Positions 34,146-44,405 are shown, counted from the stretch's first letter. The stretch is DNA of 64,000 nucleotides from UBA2108 sp002713215 (GCA_937891015.1 CALAPY010000041.1:1-64000), one strand, 5' to 3'. Program-made: numbers and translations. The notes: generated by a model from the sequence alone, not told the origin.

Positions 34146-37100
34146 TTAATCCAAACCGATCATCATGAAACTTCCCCAATAAATTGGTTTTTCATACTTC
34201 TTTTTGATTCTTTTCTTGGCCTCCTGGAAAGCGCTTCTTTTTGATTCTCCAGCTAACCAATGAGAATAAAAGTCATTCATCAATTCCTGGGTTATTTTAT
34301 CATTTACTTTAAACAACGTCATTACCACGTTATCTGCTCCAGCCACCAGGAATGATCGTTGTAAGCCATACACCCCTTCGCCAGACTCTATTTCTCCGCG
34401 ACCGGTTTCACAAGCACTCAACACCACCAATTCCGTATTGTCAAGGTTTAGGTTCATGGCCTCGTAGGCAGTTAAAATCCCGTCCTTTTTATTGAAATCG
34501 TAAATGTTATTATTGGCCAATAATTCACCGGCACCAGTAAACAACAATCCACTTCTCAACAAAGGATTATCCGCAATGTCTTCCCTTCCTGTTTGCTCTT
34601 GTTTTTTAGACTCGGCCATAAAAAACCCATGAGTAGCCACGTGGAATACTCTCGGACTTTCCATGTTTTTTACTTTCAATTCACTTGCAGAATCCTGGGT
34701 GAGCGTTACATACTTCCAATTCTTTTTGGCCAGGAGCTTGGTAATGTTTAGGATTTCCTTTTCAGCACCAGGTAAGGGTTCAATGGAACTTACCTTATTG
34801 CCCATGTCGATTTTTTTGGCGTCACCGGCAAATTTTGGATTGCCAATTAGAAATGCGGAATTAGTTTCATATTTCTGTTTATACCCTTCCTGGCTGTTGA
34901 GTACGAGGTCTTTGGTATTACTTACATAATAGACATTGTCTTTGTCAATGATGTAAGTCCCGGAAGTGTCAACCAGGGTCTCAATATTCATCTGGTTATA
35001 TACCCCATCCGCCGAAATATAAATGGTAGAACTATCGGGTATGTAACTATCAACTGCTTTCCAGAACTGCCCATAGCTTTTTTTGTCCTTGGCTTTATAC
35101 TTTATAACGTTGGTATAATACTTAAAGAATTTGGCATCGAGTTCATTACCATTAGAAAGCAATACCAGTTCTGGCGCTTTACTCCTGTTGTGCAGGATAA
35201 GTGCTGCGTACAAAATAGAATCTGTAAATACCTTATCCCAATACCTAAATCGAATAATCTCTACGGCATACTCATTGGGTTTTAGAACCTTCTTGACATC
35301 TTTCCAGGTATATTGTTCATTGTCGAAAATCTGTGCAAACTCTTCGGACTCTTCACTCAATTCTTTTTCCAGCGAATTGATCTCTTTTTCCAATTCCGCC
35401 ATGTTAATTCCATTGGATAATCTTTCCGCCTCAGTCATGGAAAGACCTTTTGTAAGCAATTCTTTCTTTTCGTTGAATTGACCAAAACGGAAGATAAGAT
35501 CACCATCACCGGAATTGACAACCCTGTTTTTTAACTTGGCCGATGAACTTTGAAGAATGGCTTTGGTTGACAGTTTGAAACTGTAGATATTTCCAAGGGA
35601 CTTTCTGGTCTTACCCTTACTGCTTTGGAAATTAAGCGCAAGTGTATTGTAAGCCTCAAAATCACCCTTAATGCTATTCCAATATTTCCCTTTTTCTTTT
35701 TCGGACAAAGAAGGGAAGTACTTCTTTAAGTACACCAGGTATTTCAGCGTAGTCTCGTCATACACCTTCATGGCTCTGGCATATTCACCATTAGCAAATA
35801 GGCTACGTCCCATTTTACTTCGGGTATCTATATACTCTGGGTGATTATCGTCCAGAATATTTTTGAAGCTCTCAGAAGAGATTTTGAAGTTCTCGTAGGC
35901 TTCATGATACTTTTCTTCTTTGTACTTCAAATCACCCATCAGCATTTCATTTCTTGCAGACTTTATGTGATCCTTGCCATGAACTGCATACCATATTTTT
36001 CTGGCATCCATAACATTCGACTCTGCTTCTTCGAATTTGCCATATTCCATGTACACCCGGCCGTGGTATTCCAGTAAATCGGCATAGCTGGGGTGCGAAC
36101 TACTGAAGTTGGTAATTATAATGTCCTTGGCTTCATCCAACAATCCATCTATAACCTCAATATCTGCATCATTTGATTTGAAATTAACATCAGCCAATTT
36201 TTCTAAGATTTCCGCCTCCCGAATGTTTCCCTTACCAAATTTTTGTTGAATCAATTTTCGGGCATTCGAATAAATCTCCTGAGCTTCATCGTAATTGCCC
36301 ATTGCCACATAAATTTCAGCCAATAGAGTAAGGTTATCCATATAGGCAACACTGGTATCTCCAAGCGTTTTTTTACTTAATTCCAGCGCACGCTTTACCT
36401 TCTTTTCGGCCTCAATGTATTCACCTGTAACCAGGTACAAATCAGCATATAGTGAAAGAGGCTTTACTAATCTGTAATGATCGTCACCATACTTCCTTTC
36501 ATTCAAGTCGATCGACCTTACGAGAATATTCTCAGCTGCTTTATACCTTCCCTGTGCAATGTATAGTTCGGCTAATTCTTCTGAAGAATTGACACTTAAG
36601 GCCGCATTTTCGCCTGATCTATTCAACAGCTTGTAGGCTGTTTTCATGGTAGCATCGGCCTTTTTGTACTTCCCTCCTATTTGATACAATTCGGCCAATT
36701 CCATCAGCGCCAAATAGTAATTAATACTTTTTTTACCGCTTTTTTCCTTTATAATTTCTGTGGCTGTTTCCAATTGAGATTCGGCTTCATCAAACTCACC
36801 ACGGTCAATGTTTAGTGAGGCTAAATCAATCATAGCAACCCCATACTCCTCTGACTTGGGCCCAAACCTTTCATTCGCTATCTTTAGAATTCTTCCACTA
36901 TAGGCATACGCTTCATTGTATTTATCCAAATAGGCTTTCAACTTGGAATAATACTTTAGGTAGATTGAATAAGCAGGATGGTGGTCATGCAATTGTCGGT
37001 CGATTACCTTATCGAAGTGCTTCTCGTATTTCATTTTTGAGTCGGAAAATTGATCTTGCATATCGATGTTGAAATTAGCAAGATCCAGCACGGCCATGGA

Positions 37101-38489
37101 ATACCTTGGAGCCTCTTCACCAAAATTAATTCCGGCTATCCATTCATTGGTTTCCCGCTCAATCCTAGCCTCCTCAATCTTATTATGTCTTCGGTAAAAA
37201 TCATAGAAATGGTCATTGAATTTTAAGTTACCTACATGATCATTTGGTATTTGTTCCGCAATTCCTTCTTTGAGCTCGTTTTCTTTTTTTATTGCCTTCT
37301 TGTATCTCTTATTTCTATTGCTGTATTTATTCTCCAGCATTAGAGCATTTAAATAGTAAACACTCTGTTTACCATATTTGTGTACGTTATCCAACTTGTA
37401 TTTCAGGAAAAGGCTTTTGGCTTTTTTTCCAAGGTCAGCATCAATAAAAGACTGGATTTCCTGCTCCACCACTTCATTGTAAAACTTATGGTAGCTGGAA
37501 ACCTGATGGCTTTTGTCAAGTGAACTTTTTAGTTTTTGGTAAACCTTATACGGCTTCAATATTTGTCCGTCATTCTCAGCCATCAAGGTTCTTCCAAATT
37601 GATTCTTTATATAAGGAAATGACTTCTTGTTGAGCTTGAATCGCTCAAACAATCTTTCATTCTCCTGATACATGGATGCAGCTTTAGAATAATTCCCCTT
37701 TAACCTTAAAAAATCAGCTTTTTCAACATAAAGCGAAGCCAGTTGTACTTGCCTTTTTTTGAATTCCTTCTTTTTAATTTTAGTGGTTTTGCTTTTTAGA
37801 GTTGTATCGACATTGCTGAACTCTCTCTTAGTAACTGAAGCCTGGTATTTAATCAGGTTATCGTAATCGCCTTCCGACTCGCGATAAAAACCACGCTCAA
37901 CCTGAATTCTGAGTATTCTTTTTGCCAACAGATCATTGATCCTGTTCTCCATTTTTAAACTTGGATCCAGGTATTCCAGTTTTTTCTTTTCGCCGCTTGC
38001 ATTGGTGTCAATCACTTCAAATTTGCGGTAATCTACCTGGTCATAGTAGGCTTTGGCTTTGTCGTAATATTCACGGGCTTTTACAAAGTTTCCATAATCG
38101 GAATAAATATCAGTCAGTACTAGAAGTGCATCTCCATACTTGGAACTGTCCTTATTAATCGTTGAATTAAAGTAGAACATGGAATTATCCAGGCTGTCCT
38201 GTACTTCAATGTATCGGCCCAACCCTACAAGGTATTTTGTTTCATAAAGGCACAAAAGCACATAATTCTGTGTAGAAGTGACCTGTTTCTTGACATATTT
38301 TTTTCTTAATTTCCTAACTAGTTCTTTACCCTGATAGTAATCGCCATATTGAAAATTAGCTTCTGCCCGTTGAACTACTTTTTGATATTTCTTTTCGTAT
38401 TTGACATTCTGCCCAAATGAATTTGAGCCAATTGCGACGAGAAATACAGTTGATAAGAAAAGCTTTATTACGGTTAAATATGCTCGCAT
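34146..38489 (-). CDS. Exported TPR-CHAT protein (caspase-fold peptidase domain)
   Basis: The 1447-aa protein has a signal peptide (LFLSTVFLVAIGSNSFGQ). A long array of tetratricopeptide repeats follows (about residues 35-960; units such as ALMELAELYQIGGKYKKAD). Then comes a linker with a Glu-rich coiled coil (1085-1110) and a C-terminal CHAT domain. The CHAT catalytic pair is visible: His1287 in ATHGFF and Cys1360 in LSACETGRGE, 73 residues apart. CHAT proteases cleave partner proteins on a signal sensed by attached repeats; cytoplasmic TPR-CHAT acts in type III-E CRISPR. Here export and envelope neighbours suggest a periplasmic or surface role. The substrate is unknown. Confidence 0.85.
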   Translation of the reverse strand: MRAYLTVIKLFLSTVFLVAIGSNSFGQNVKYEKKYQKVVQRAEANFQYGDYYQGKELVRKLRKKYVKKQVTSTQNYVLLCLYETKYLVGLGRYIEVQDSLDNSMFYFNSTINKDSSKYGDALLVLTDIYSDYGNFVKAREYYDKAKAYYDQVDYRKFEVIDTNASGEKKKLEYLDPSLKMENRINDLLAKRILRIQVERGFYRESEGDYDNLIKYQASVTKREFSNVDTTLKSKTTKIKKKEFKKRQVQLASLYVEKADFLRLKGNYSKAASMYQENERLFERFKLNKKSFPYIKNQFGRTLMAENDGQILKPYKVYQKLKSSLDKSHQVSSYHKFYNEVVEQEIQSFIDADLGKKAKSLFLKYKLDNVHKYGKQSVYYLNALMLENKYSNRNKRYKKAIKKENELKEGIAEQIPNDHVGNLKFNDHFYDFYRRHNKIEEARIERETNEWIAGINFGEEAPRYSMAVLDLANFNIDMQDQFSDSKMKYEKHFDKVIDRQLHDHHPAYSIYLKYYSKLKAYLDKYNEAYAYSGRILKIANERFGPKSEEYGVAMIDLASLNIDRGEFDEAESQLETATEIIKEKSGKKSINYYLALMELAELYQIGGKYKKADATMKTAYKLLNRSGENAALSVNSSEELAELYIAQGRYKAAENILVRSIDLNERKYGDDHYRLVKPLSLYADLYLVTGEYIEAEKKVKRALELSKKTLGDTSVAYMDNLTLLAEIYVAMGNYDEAQEIYSNARKLIQQKFGKGNIREAEILEKLADVNFKSNDADIEVIDGLLDEAKDIIITNFSSSHPSYADLLEYHGRVYMEYGKFEEAESNVMDARKIWYAVHGKDHIKSARNEMLMGDLKYKEEKYHEAYENFKISSESFKNILDDNHPEYIDTRSKMGRSLFANGEYARAMKVYDETTLKYLVYLKKYFPSLSEKEKGKYWNSIKGDFEAYNTLALNFQSSKGKTRKSLGNIYSFKLSTKAILQSSSAKLKNRVVNSGDGDLIFRFGQFNEKKELLTKGLSMTEAERLSNGINMAELEKEINSLEKELSEESEEFAQIFDNEQYTWKDVKKVLKPNEYAVEIIRFRYWDKVFTDSILYAALILHNRSKAPELVLLSNGNELDAKFFKYYTNVIKYKAKDKKSYGQFWKAVDSYIPDSSTIYISADGVYNQMNIETLVDTSGTYIIDKDNVYYVSNTKDLVLNSQEGYKQKYETNSAFLIGNPKFAGDAKKIDMGNKVSSIEPLPGAEKEILNITKLLAKKNWKYVTLTQDSASELKVKNMESPRVFHVATHGFFMAESKKQEQTGREDIADNPLLRSGLLFTGAGELLANNNIYDFNKKDGILTAYEAMNLNLDNTELVVLSACETGRGEIESGEGVYGLQRSFLVAGADNVVMTLFKVNDKITQELMNDFYSHWLAGESKRSAFQEAKKRIKKKYEKPIYWGSFMMIGLD

Positions 38490-38498
38490 CTAGTTCAT

Positions 38499-39857
38499 CT
38501 AATTTTGACTGAAATTATTCGCGAAGGTTAAATTGATTCCAAATCGTAGATGGAAGTTTTTGTTCTTTGTCGGTAATAAATAGGAAACCACGTTGTCGGT
38601 AACCGCATATAACTGAACAGGCCCTCCATTAATGGAGAAACCTACTCCAACGTTGGAAGCACTTCTACCATAAAAGGAATAGTTAACCGTTGCCATAAGC
38701 CAGTTGCGAATTCTGTGCGTAAGGGCTGCTCGAATTGAGGATTTAAATCTGTTGTTATAAAACTCATTATAGGATAGAATACTTAAGTCCGTTTTTTGCA
38801 ATACCCGATAATTTGCACCGATATAAATTTTCGTAGGCAGCCAGGTAGAATAGCTTTCGCTATTCTCCTGAAATTCTATTCCCTTAAACAAGGTATCCAG
38901 CGCATCTATGATTCCCTTTCCGTTTATAGAAGTTTGGCTCCAATTCTTTACACTCTCTCCTTCATAGGTAAAATTCACGGTATCTGCCACCCCGTTTTTC
39001 ACTCCGGAACTCCAGTTAATTAGACCAACATCATTTATTGCTCCCGAAACTGACAGTCGGTTATCTATTCGGTAAGTAAAGCCAACATCTAAAGCTGCTC
39101 CGTGATTACCTGTAGCGGCACTAACCGCATCTTTCTCCCCTTCCGGGGTGGAATCATCCAGGATATAACCTGCCAATCCAGCTGATTTATAAGAAAAAGA
39201 ACCATCTACGCTAATTTCATAAGCATCGCTCTTCGTAGTAAAGCCCAACTGTGAATCTGTAGTTTTCAGGTTGGCTGTACCATTTAAATATTTGGCCCGA
39301 ACACCTAACGAGAGCTTCTCATCAATGTCCTTTGCCCAACCTAAGGAAGCTTCGGTATATTGCATATAATCAAATCCCAATCCATCCATTGAAACACGCT
39401 CATCGAGAAACCGAGGATCGGCATTTCCATACCATGCAAACTCAAACAGTGTCTTAGGGTAAGTGAACCTGGCACTTATTTTTTGTTCCACGTTGAACGT
39501 AATGTATGTAGCTCCCGTTCTAAAGCCAAAACCAAGTAATACGGTTCTAATGTCAGTTCCAAGGTCATTAAGTTTTTTCATTCTACTGATCCCTTTCGCC
39601 ATATCCACTCTTAAGGAATCTCCATCATCGGTCACCATGTCACTATAGTTAAAACCTTCGTTGTACAAGGTTGCATAAAAACCGCTTAATGCAGGTAATA
39701 GAACATAGCCTTTGCTTAGAGGTGTTCTGGAAGCATTCAATTGGCTGGCTTGAGGAACAGATCGCAATTCGTAAAGGGTTAAATCTTGTTGGGCTTGAGT
39801 AAAAAGGGAATACGAAAAGAAGGTAAGAACAAGCGAAATTTTAAATACTACTTTCAT
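38499..39857 (-). CDS. DUF5723-type outer-membrane barrel protein, copy 2
   Basis: The 452-aa protein has a signal peptide ending LFTQAQ, and mature sequence dominated by alternating aromatic and polar strands, as in outer-membrane barrels. The opening LYELRSVPQASQLNASRTP, the FEFAWYGNADPRF segment and the C-terminal FHLRFGINLTFANNF fit the DUF5723 group, which resembles T9SS PorP/SprF proteins. It is paralogous to the copy at 41511-42842. Spacing is 4 bases from the upstream lipoprotein and 9 bases to the CHAT gene, pointing to a shared transcript. Function unknown. Confidence 0.75.
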   Translation of the reverse strand: MKVVFKISLVLTFFSYSLFTQAQQDLTLYELRSVPQASQLNASRTPLSKGYVLLPALSGFYATLYNEGFNYSDMVTDDGDSLRVDMAKGISRMKKLNDLGTDIRTVLLGFGFRTGATYITFNVEQKISARFTYPKTLFEFAWYGNADPRFLDERVSMDGLGFDYMQYTEASLGWAKDIDEKLSLGVRAKYLNGTANLKTTDSQLGFTTKSDAYEISVDGSFSYKSAGLAGYILDDSTPEGEKDAVSAATGNHGAALDVGFTYRIDNRLSVSGAINDVGLINWSSGVKNGVADTVNFTYEGESVKNWSQTSINGKGIIDALDTLFKGIEFQENSESYSTWLPTKIYIGANYRVLQKTDLSILSYNEFYNNRFKSSIRAALTHRIRNWLMATVNYSFYGRSASNVGVGFSINGGPVQLYAVTDNVVSYLLPTKNKNFHLRFGINLTFANNFSQN

Positions 39858-39861
39858 AATA

Positions 39862-41406
39862 CTAAAAATTAATGTTGCCGGTTATTTTAGTTCCAACCTT
39901 AAGGTCAAATATGTAATTATCATAGATCGCAACATTAGACGCCCCGCCATTAAATGTCTCAAGCTCTCCTTCGATTCTAACAAACCTCCCCCCTAATACT
40001 GCATCCGTTTCTGCAACTCCCAACTGATATACATTAACTACTGTGGCCAAATTACTCTGATCAATTTTTCCTGTAGAAGAAACTACTGTTCCTGAGGTTG
40101 CAATTTCTCTATCCTTCATTAAGAATACCGGGTTCCCTGCTTCTGTTTCCACCTGTCGGTAATTGGAATCCAATAGCCTTAAGCTTAATTTAATGGTAAA
40201 CGGAAATCCGTTTTTGATAGCAGTGTTTATTGCCAAATCTTTTATGTAATCAAAGGATTCATTTATGGCAAAAGGAATGGTATCCATTAACCTCAACCCC
40301 TTAATCCTTCCGTTCAACGGCAGTTCGAGAATTGTTCTGGCGGTTAATTTTGCTTCACGTTCCAGCACGTTAGCATTTGTACCTGTACTGCCTGGATTGG
40401 ATTCAGCATTTATGGTGTGCCTGAAATAAACCGGTGTAGGTTGCAATACAGAGCTTAAATTACTATTGCTTTTATTGAGTTCAACCGTAGACGCTCCTGG
40501 CGACTGTGCACTTCCCTGGATTATATTAAAAACCGATTGTCCTGGTTTCACCACTTTAGCAGTGCTATTGGTAACGGAATAATAAGCTTCCATATCACTG
40601 AGGTCGAGTGCCAGTGGAACACCAAAGCCATTTTCTATCTCCATTCGTATTCTTGGATCAACCACAAATAGTTCACCCTGCCCTACCAAATTTTTAAACA
40701 CGTGAAGCCGCACCGAATCCGGTGGTAATTGAACCCTTCTATTTTTTAAATCTCCTTCAATTCGTTTGTAAACAATGTCTTTTAATTGTACGGTTAAGCT
40801 TGCCGAACCACCGCTTACACCAGTAGGGATTTCAACATTAACCATAAATTCCCCGCTGGAATTTAATTCCAGCGTATAACCGGAAATATCAACTATTGCT
40901 TCATCAATATGCATTGGAACTTTTGTGGTTAGTTTAGTACCTGAAGCTGAAGTTAACGTTGGGAATTTAAAAGTTGCTTCGGCTTGATGTCCTGAATTAA
41001 AGCCAAGTTGCATGTTGCCGGACTCAATGACCAGTTTGGTAAAAACCATATCGGTGTCTCCGGGAAATTTAAAGGGCACGGGAATATCATATGATCTCGG
41101 AATAACTGGAACACCAGACACTGAATTTAAAAACACATTTCCGGGAAATTGAATAAAATCTTCTGCACTTAATTCTTTAGCTCCACCGTCATACCTCAAT
41201 ACCACCAACCCGCTTGGCTCAGTGGTTACCGCATTGGAATCGGTGTTTCCCATGAGGTCCTGGACTCCCATTACGCTGTGCACCAAGGGAAACCCTATCT
41301 GCGGGTTCCAGCTTGTTTTAGCAAATCTGTCAGGATCAAAATCTTCCTTTTTAACACATGCTGAAAGGAGAATAATTGCGAAAAATGTTGCTACTAATTT
41401 GTACAT
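39862..41406 (-). CDS. Lipoprotein paired with a DUF5723 barrel, copy 2
   Basis: I do not recognise this 514-aa protein. It has a lipoprotein signal with lipobox LLSAC (Cys17) and a beta-rich body without visible catalytic motifs. The first segment after the signal, TSWNPQIGFPLVHSVMGVQD, aligns by eye with KDWKPLLAAPLFTAELKVTD of the other lipoprotein, and the two are similar in length (514 and 516 aa). It is followed 4 bases later by a DUF5723 barrel, suggesting a lipoprotein-barrel complex in the outer membrane. Confidence 0.72.
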   Translation of the reverse strand: MYKLVATFFAIILLSACVKKEDFDPDRFAKTSWNPQIGFPLVHSVMGVQDLMGNTDSNAVTTEPSGLVVLRYDGGAKELSAEDFIQFPGNVFLNSVSGVPVIPRSYDIPVPFKFPGDTDMVFTKLVIESGNMQLGFNSGHQAEATFKFPTLTSASGTKLTTKVPMHIDEAIVDISGYTLELNSSGEFMVNVEIPTGVSGGSASLTVQLKDIVYKRIEGDLKNRRVQLPPDSVRLHVFKNLVGQGELFVVDPRIRMEIENGFGVPLALDLSDMEAYYSVTNSTAKVVKPGQSVFNIIQGSAQSPGASTVELNKSNSNLSSVLQPTPVYFRHTINAESNPGSTGTNANVLEREAKLTARTILELPLNGRIKGLRLMDTIPFAINESFDYIKDLAINTAIKNGFPFTIKLSLRLLDSNYRQVETEAGNPVFLMKDREIATSGTVVSSTGKIDQSNLATVVNVYQLGVAETDAVLGGRFVRIEGELETFNGGASNVAIYDNYIFDLKVGTKITGNINF

Positions 41407-41510
41407 GCGATAAACAGAAGTAATTGCTAAATCTTATAATCTTGGTAAAGTAACTAAATTCTTAACGGTAAAACAAGGATTGAGATCGCTAATAATACCA
41501 CTTAAAGAAG

Positions 41511-42842
41511 CTACTCCACCGGGAGGCTTTTCTTTTCCCTACCATTGAATATTAAATTCAATCCAGCTCTGTAATTTACATTGCGGCTATTCTCAGGTTT
41601 GAAGTGCGAAGCAATGTTGTTAGTTACAAAATAGAGTTGAGCAAATTTTACCTTAAACGTTAACCCAAGTCCGACATTGGTGTAATTAACCCCATTCAGG
41701 TTATAATTCAAACTAAAAACCAACCAATTTTTTAACTTGTAATTACCATTTACCAACACCATGGGACGAAACTCTTCCCGGTATTTGCTATGAACATAAT
41801 ATGCAGACAGATCGATGTTTTTATTTAGTTCATATTCCAGTCCAAGTACAAAAGACGTTACTAACTCAGAGCTAAACGACCGGGGCAACACGTCAAATTC
41901 CAACGTACTATTTATCGTGTCAGTATATGATTGAATCCCCGAATCTACCTCGTTTTCCACATTAAATACATTGCCGATCTTAATTCCTTCATATTTCACT
42001 AATATGGAATCGTTGTATCTGACATTAGCATTGTCCCGCCAATTGATAAACCCGTAGTCGAGTATGGAGGCATCGAACTTCCATTTATTAAGTTTATAAG
42101 AGATGCCCAGGTCCAATGCTACCCCGTGATTTTTATTTCCGAATAATTTATATTGTGAGGAGCTGCCATCATCATTAAACAAACCGGCAGTATAAGTAGA
42201 ATAGGAACCGTTGATATAGGTGTTGTACGAATCTTCATCGGTGTAGAAAAACAATGCATTTTTTTCCGTCTGAACAATACTTTTTCCATTGAGGTATTTC
42301 ACTTTAATGCCGAAAGTCCAGTTTTTATCGTATTGGGTAGAATATCCGAGGGAAAATTCACGATAATGAGTAAAATCTGCTGCTAACCCATCCAGGTAGA
42401 CATTTTGCCCAAGGAAACTTCCATTCCCATACCACATTAATTCTAATAGTTCCTTTGGGTAACTGATATAAACATTTAGAACCTCAGTGACATTAAAATT
42501 GAAATAGTGATTTCCTTTTTTATATCCACCTGAAAACCAATCAATGGCCATATCGGTACTGAAATAATTTCTGTCGTTTAATCGATTCATGGCTGAGCTA
42601 AAATCAATGGACTTGTTTCGGTTTACCAAATCACTGAATGACAGACTGCTGCTATAGGCATTAAAATAAATGGAACTCAATACCGGAATACCTGCATAAG
42701 AACGATAATCAGGAAAAAATTGTGGGTTTACTCTTGACGATTGTGGTATATGCTTCATGGGTAGCATGGTGTAATCCGTTTGCGCGGAACTAATAACACT
42801 GTAAACGAAGGCAATCGATATGAAAATAAAACGCCTAATCAC
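41511..42842 (-). CDS. DUF5723-type outer-membrane barrel protein, copy 1
   Basis: The 443-aa protein has a signal peptide (FIFISIAFVYSVISSAQ) and a predicted outer-membrane beta-barrel. Shared with copy 2 are MLPMKHIPQSSRVNPQFFPD near the start, a WYGNGSFLGQNVYLDGL segment, KYLNGKSIVQT and KNHGVALDLGISYKL. The start is GTG at 42842 in a GTGA overlap with the upstream lipoprotein stop, which implies translational coupling and a fixed protein ratio. Function unknown; DUF5723 proteins are common in gliding and T9SS-bearing Bacteroidota. Confidence 0.75.
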   Translation of the reverse strand: MIRRFIFISIAFVYSVISSAQTDYTMLPMKHIPQSSRVNPQFFPDYRSYAGIPVLSSIYFNAYSSSLSFSDLVNRNKSIDFSSAMNRLNDRNYFSTDMAIDWFSGGYKKGNHYFNFNVTEVLNVYISYPKELLELMWYGNGSFLGQNVYLDGLAADFTHYREFSLGYSTQYDKNWTFGIKVKYLNGKSIVQTEKNALFFYTDEDSYNTYINGSYSTYTAGLFNDDGSSSQYKLFGNKNHGVALDLGISYKLNKWKFDASILDYGFINWRDNANVRYNDSILVKYEGIKIGNVFNVENEVDSGIQSYTDTINSTLEFDVLPRSFSSELVTSFVLGLEYELNKNIDLSAYYVHSKYREEFRPMVLVNGNYKLKNWLVFSLNYNLNGVNYTNVGLGLTFKVKFAQLYFVTNNIASHFKPENSRNVNYRAGLNLIFNGREKKSLPVE

Positions 42843-44389
42843 AATACAACATAAGATGCTTTAGCCATGATTTTACACTTTATCCCTAGCCTGTAATCAT
42901 CATAAAACCTGACCCATTTTTGCCCTTTATCAGCGGTATTAAAACCCAGTTTAATTAATACCCGATCTGCCTTTTTTAAGCTATTAGCACGCTCTTGGTC
43001 TACTATTACTTCAATTTTTTGTGCACTAATGTTTGAAATTCGACCCTGGCTATTAAGTGGTTCTGAATTGAATAAGGAACTACCATGACTAAACAAGGAA
43101 TCGAACGGAAGCTTGTTTTCGTCCAGAAAAACACATTGAAACCGAAGTTCTAGAGGAAACTTATTGTAAAACTCCATCTCAAATTTCATAAACTCTATGT
43201 CATCGAATGAGAGGCTGGACCAATCTATGTTCCGTTCAAACGCTACATCCAACACAGGAAACCTAAGTTGCAATGGTAATTCCAATTCTCCTTTAATGGT
43301 GGCTTTAGATGTGTCGAGTATAAAATTGGTATCGGACGGGGTAATCCCTTCGTTCAACAAAATCCTATTCTTATAGAATATTTTATTGGGAGAGCTTCTG
43401 AGAACCTCATTCAGTGAGTTACCTACCTGGAGAAGGTGTTTTTCGTTGGCGACGCCCCCTACGGTCATTGGGCTCCTAACAAGAAACTCATTCTTTCCCG
43501 CACCAAAAACTAACTTTTTCGTTTGTCCATTAATATCAATTCCTCCCATGTCATCAATAATGAACTTCAGGCTTCCACCAAAAGAGTTCTGGGAGTAAAA
43601 CGTTAACCTTGGGTCAAAAAAGTCTATGCTGCCACCCAGCATACCAAGGTCAAACATCTCTACATTGAAAGTGTCTTTTAAATCGGCAATGGTCCGTTGA
43701 GACAAATAGCATTTAATCAATTTGAAACCCAGGGATTCCATTTTCAGCGTTGCGCTGGTGCTTGCAAAGCCGGTATTGCTTCCTGGACTACCGGTCAATA
43801 TTAACTTGACGTTAACTACAAGCTCATTGCCATTGGCCAAATTAATTTGATAGCCTTTCAAGGACCTTGACATTGGCCCATTCGAAGAACCGGATAATGC
43901 AAGAGAAGTTCCTGCCTTGGTTATATTGGGTGACGATACTTCAAGGGTTCCACCTGATATGGCGGTAGCCGGGACTAAAGAAATCACACCTGAGCCCAAC
44001 AGGACGGAATACAACTTATCCGTGCTTTGAACCAACGGAATCCTTATTTGTTGAGATACTTCGATTTTCCCGGTTACCGGAAATGTAGTAGTTGGAAGAA
44101 TAAAGGTGACTTGTTTCTCAATGTCTTTAAAATCAAAAACTTTTGAAGCGTCAAAGGTGTATGGGTTTGATTGTAAAACCAGGGTCATAAATCCATCACC
44201 CTCATTTACCTTGATTACTGAACTTTCATTGATTTCCCTCAACAAATCCGTCACTTTCAATTCTGCAGTAAAAAGCGGTGCTGCCAACAAAGGTTTCCAA
44301 TCCTTTGTTTCAACATCAGAAACGGCAAACTTGTTCGGGTCACACGATGCAACTATTATTACGAAAAGGAGAAGCGTTATTTTCTTCAT
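42839..44389 (-). CDS. Lipoprotein paired with a DUF5723 barrel, copy 1
   Basis: This is an unrecognised lipoprotein of 516 aa with a clear lipobox VASC (Cys16). The body is beta-rich and ends RFYDDYRLGIKCKIMAKASYVVL; no enzymatic motif is visible. It resembles the lipoprotein at 39862-41406 in layout, length and the W-x-P-x4-PL segment after the signal. A -7-like box lies 17 bases upstream, so this may be the first gene of the duplicated block. Its stop overlaps the DUF5723 start by 4 bases. Confidence 0.72.
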   Translation of the reverse strand: MKKITLLLFVIIVASCDPNKFAVSDVETKDWKPLLAAPLFTAELKVTDLLREINESSVIKVNEGDGFMTLVLQSNPYTFDASKVFDFKDIEKQVTFILPTTTFPVTGKIEVSQQIRIPLVQSTDKLYSVLLGSGVISLVPATAISGGTLEVSSPNITKAGTSLALSGSSNGPMSRSLKGYQINLANGNELVVNVKLILTGSPGSNTGFASTSATLKMESLGFKLIKCYLSQRTIADLKDTFNVEMFDLGMLGGSIDFFDPRLTFYSQNSFGGSLKFIIDDMGGIDINGQTKKLVFGAGKNEFLVRSPMTVGGVANEKHLLQVGNSLNEVLRSSPNKIFYKNRILLNEGITPSDTNFILDTSKATIKGELELPLQLRFPVLDVAFERNIDWSSLSFDDIEFMKFEMEFYNKFPLELRFQCVFLDENKLPFDSLFSHGSSLFNSEPLNSQGRISNISAQKIEVIVDQERANSLKKADRVLIKLGFNTADKGQKWVRFYDDYRLGIKCKIMAKASYVVL

Positions 44390-44405
44390 CTCAATGAAAC
44401 TGTAA

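Noticed and set aside
34146..38489. Type III-E CRISPR (Craspase-like) association of the CHAT gene
   Set aside because: No CRISPR array or Cas gene is in the window, and the protein is predicted to be exported.
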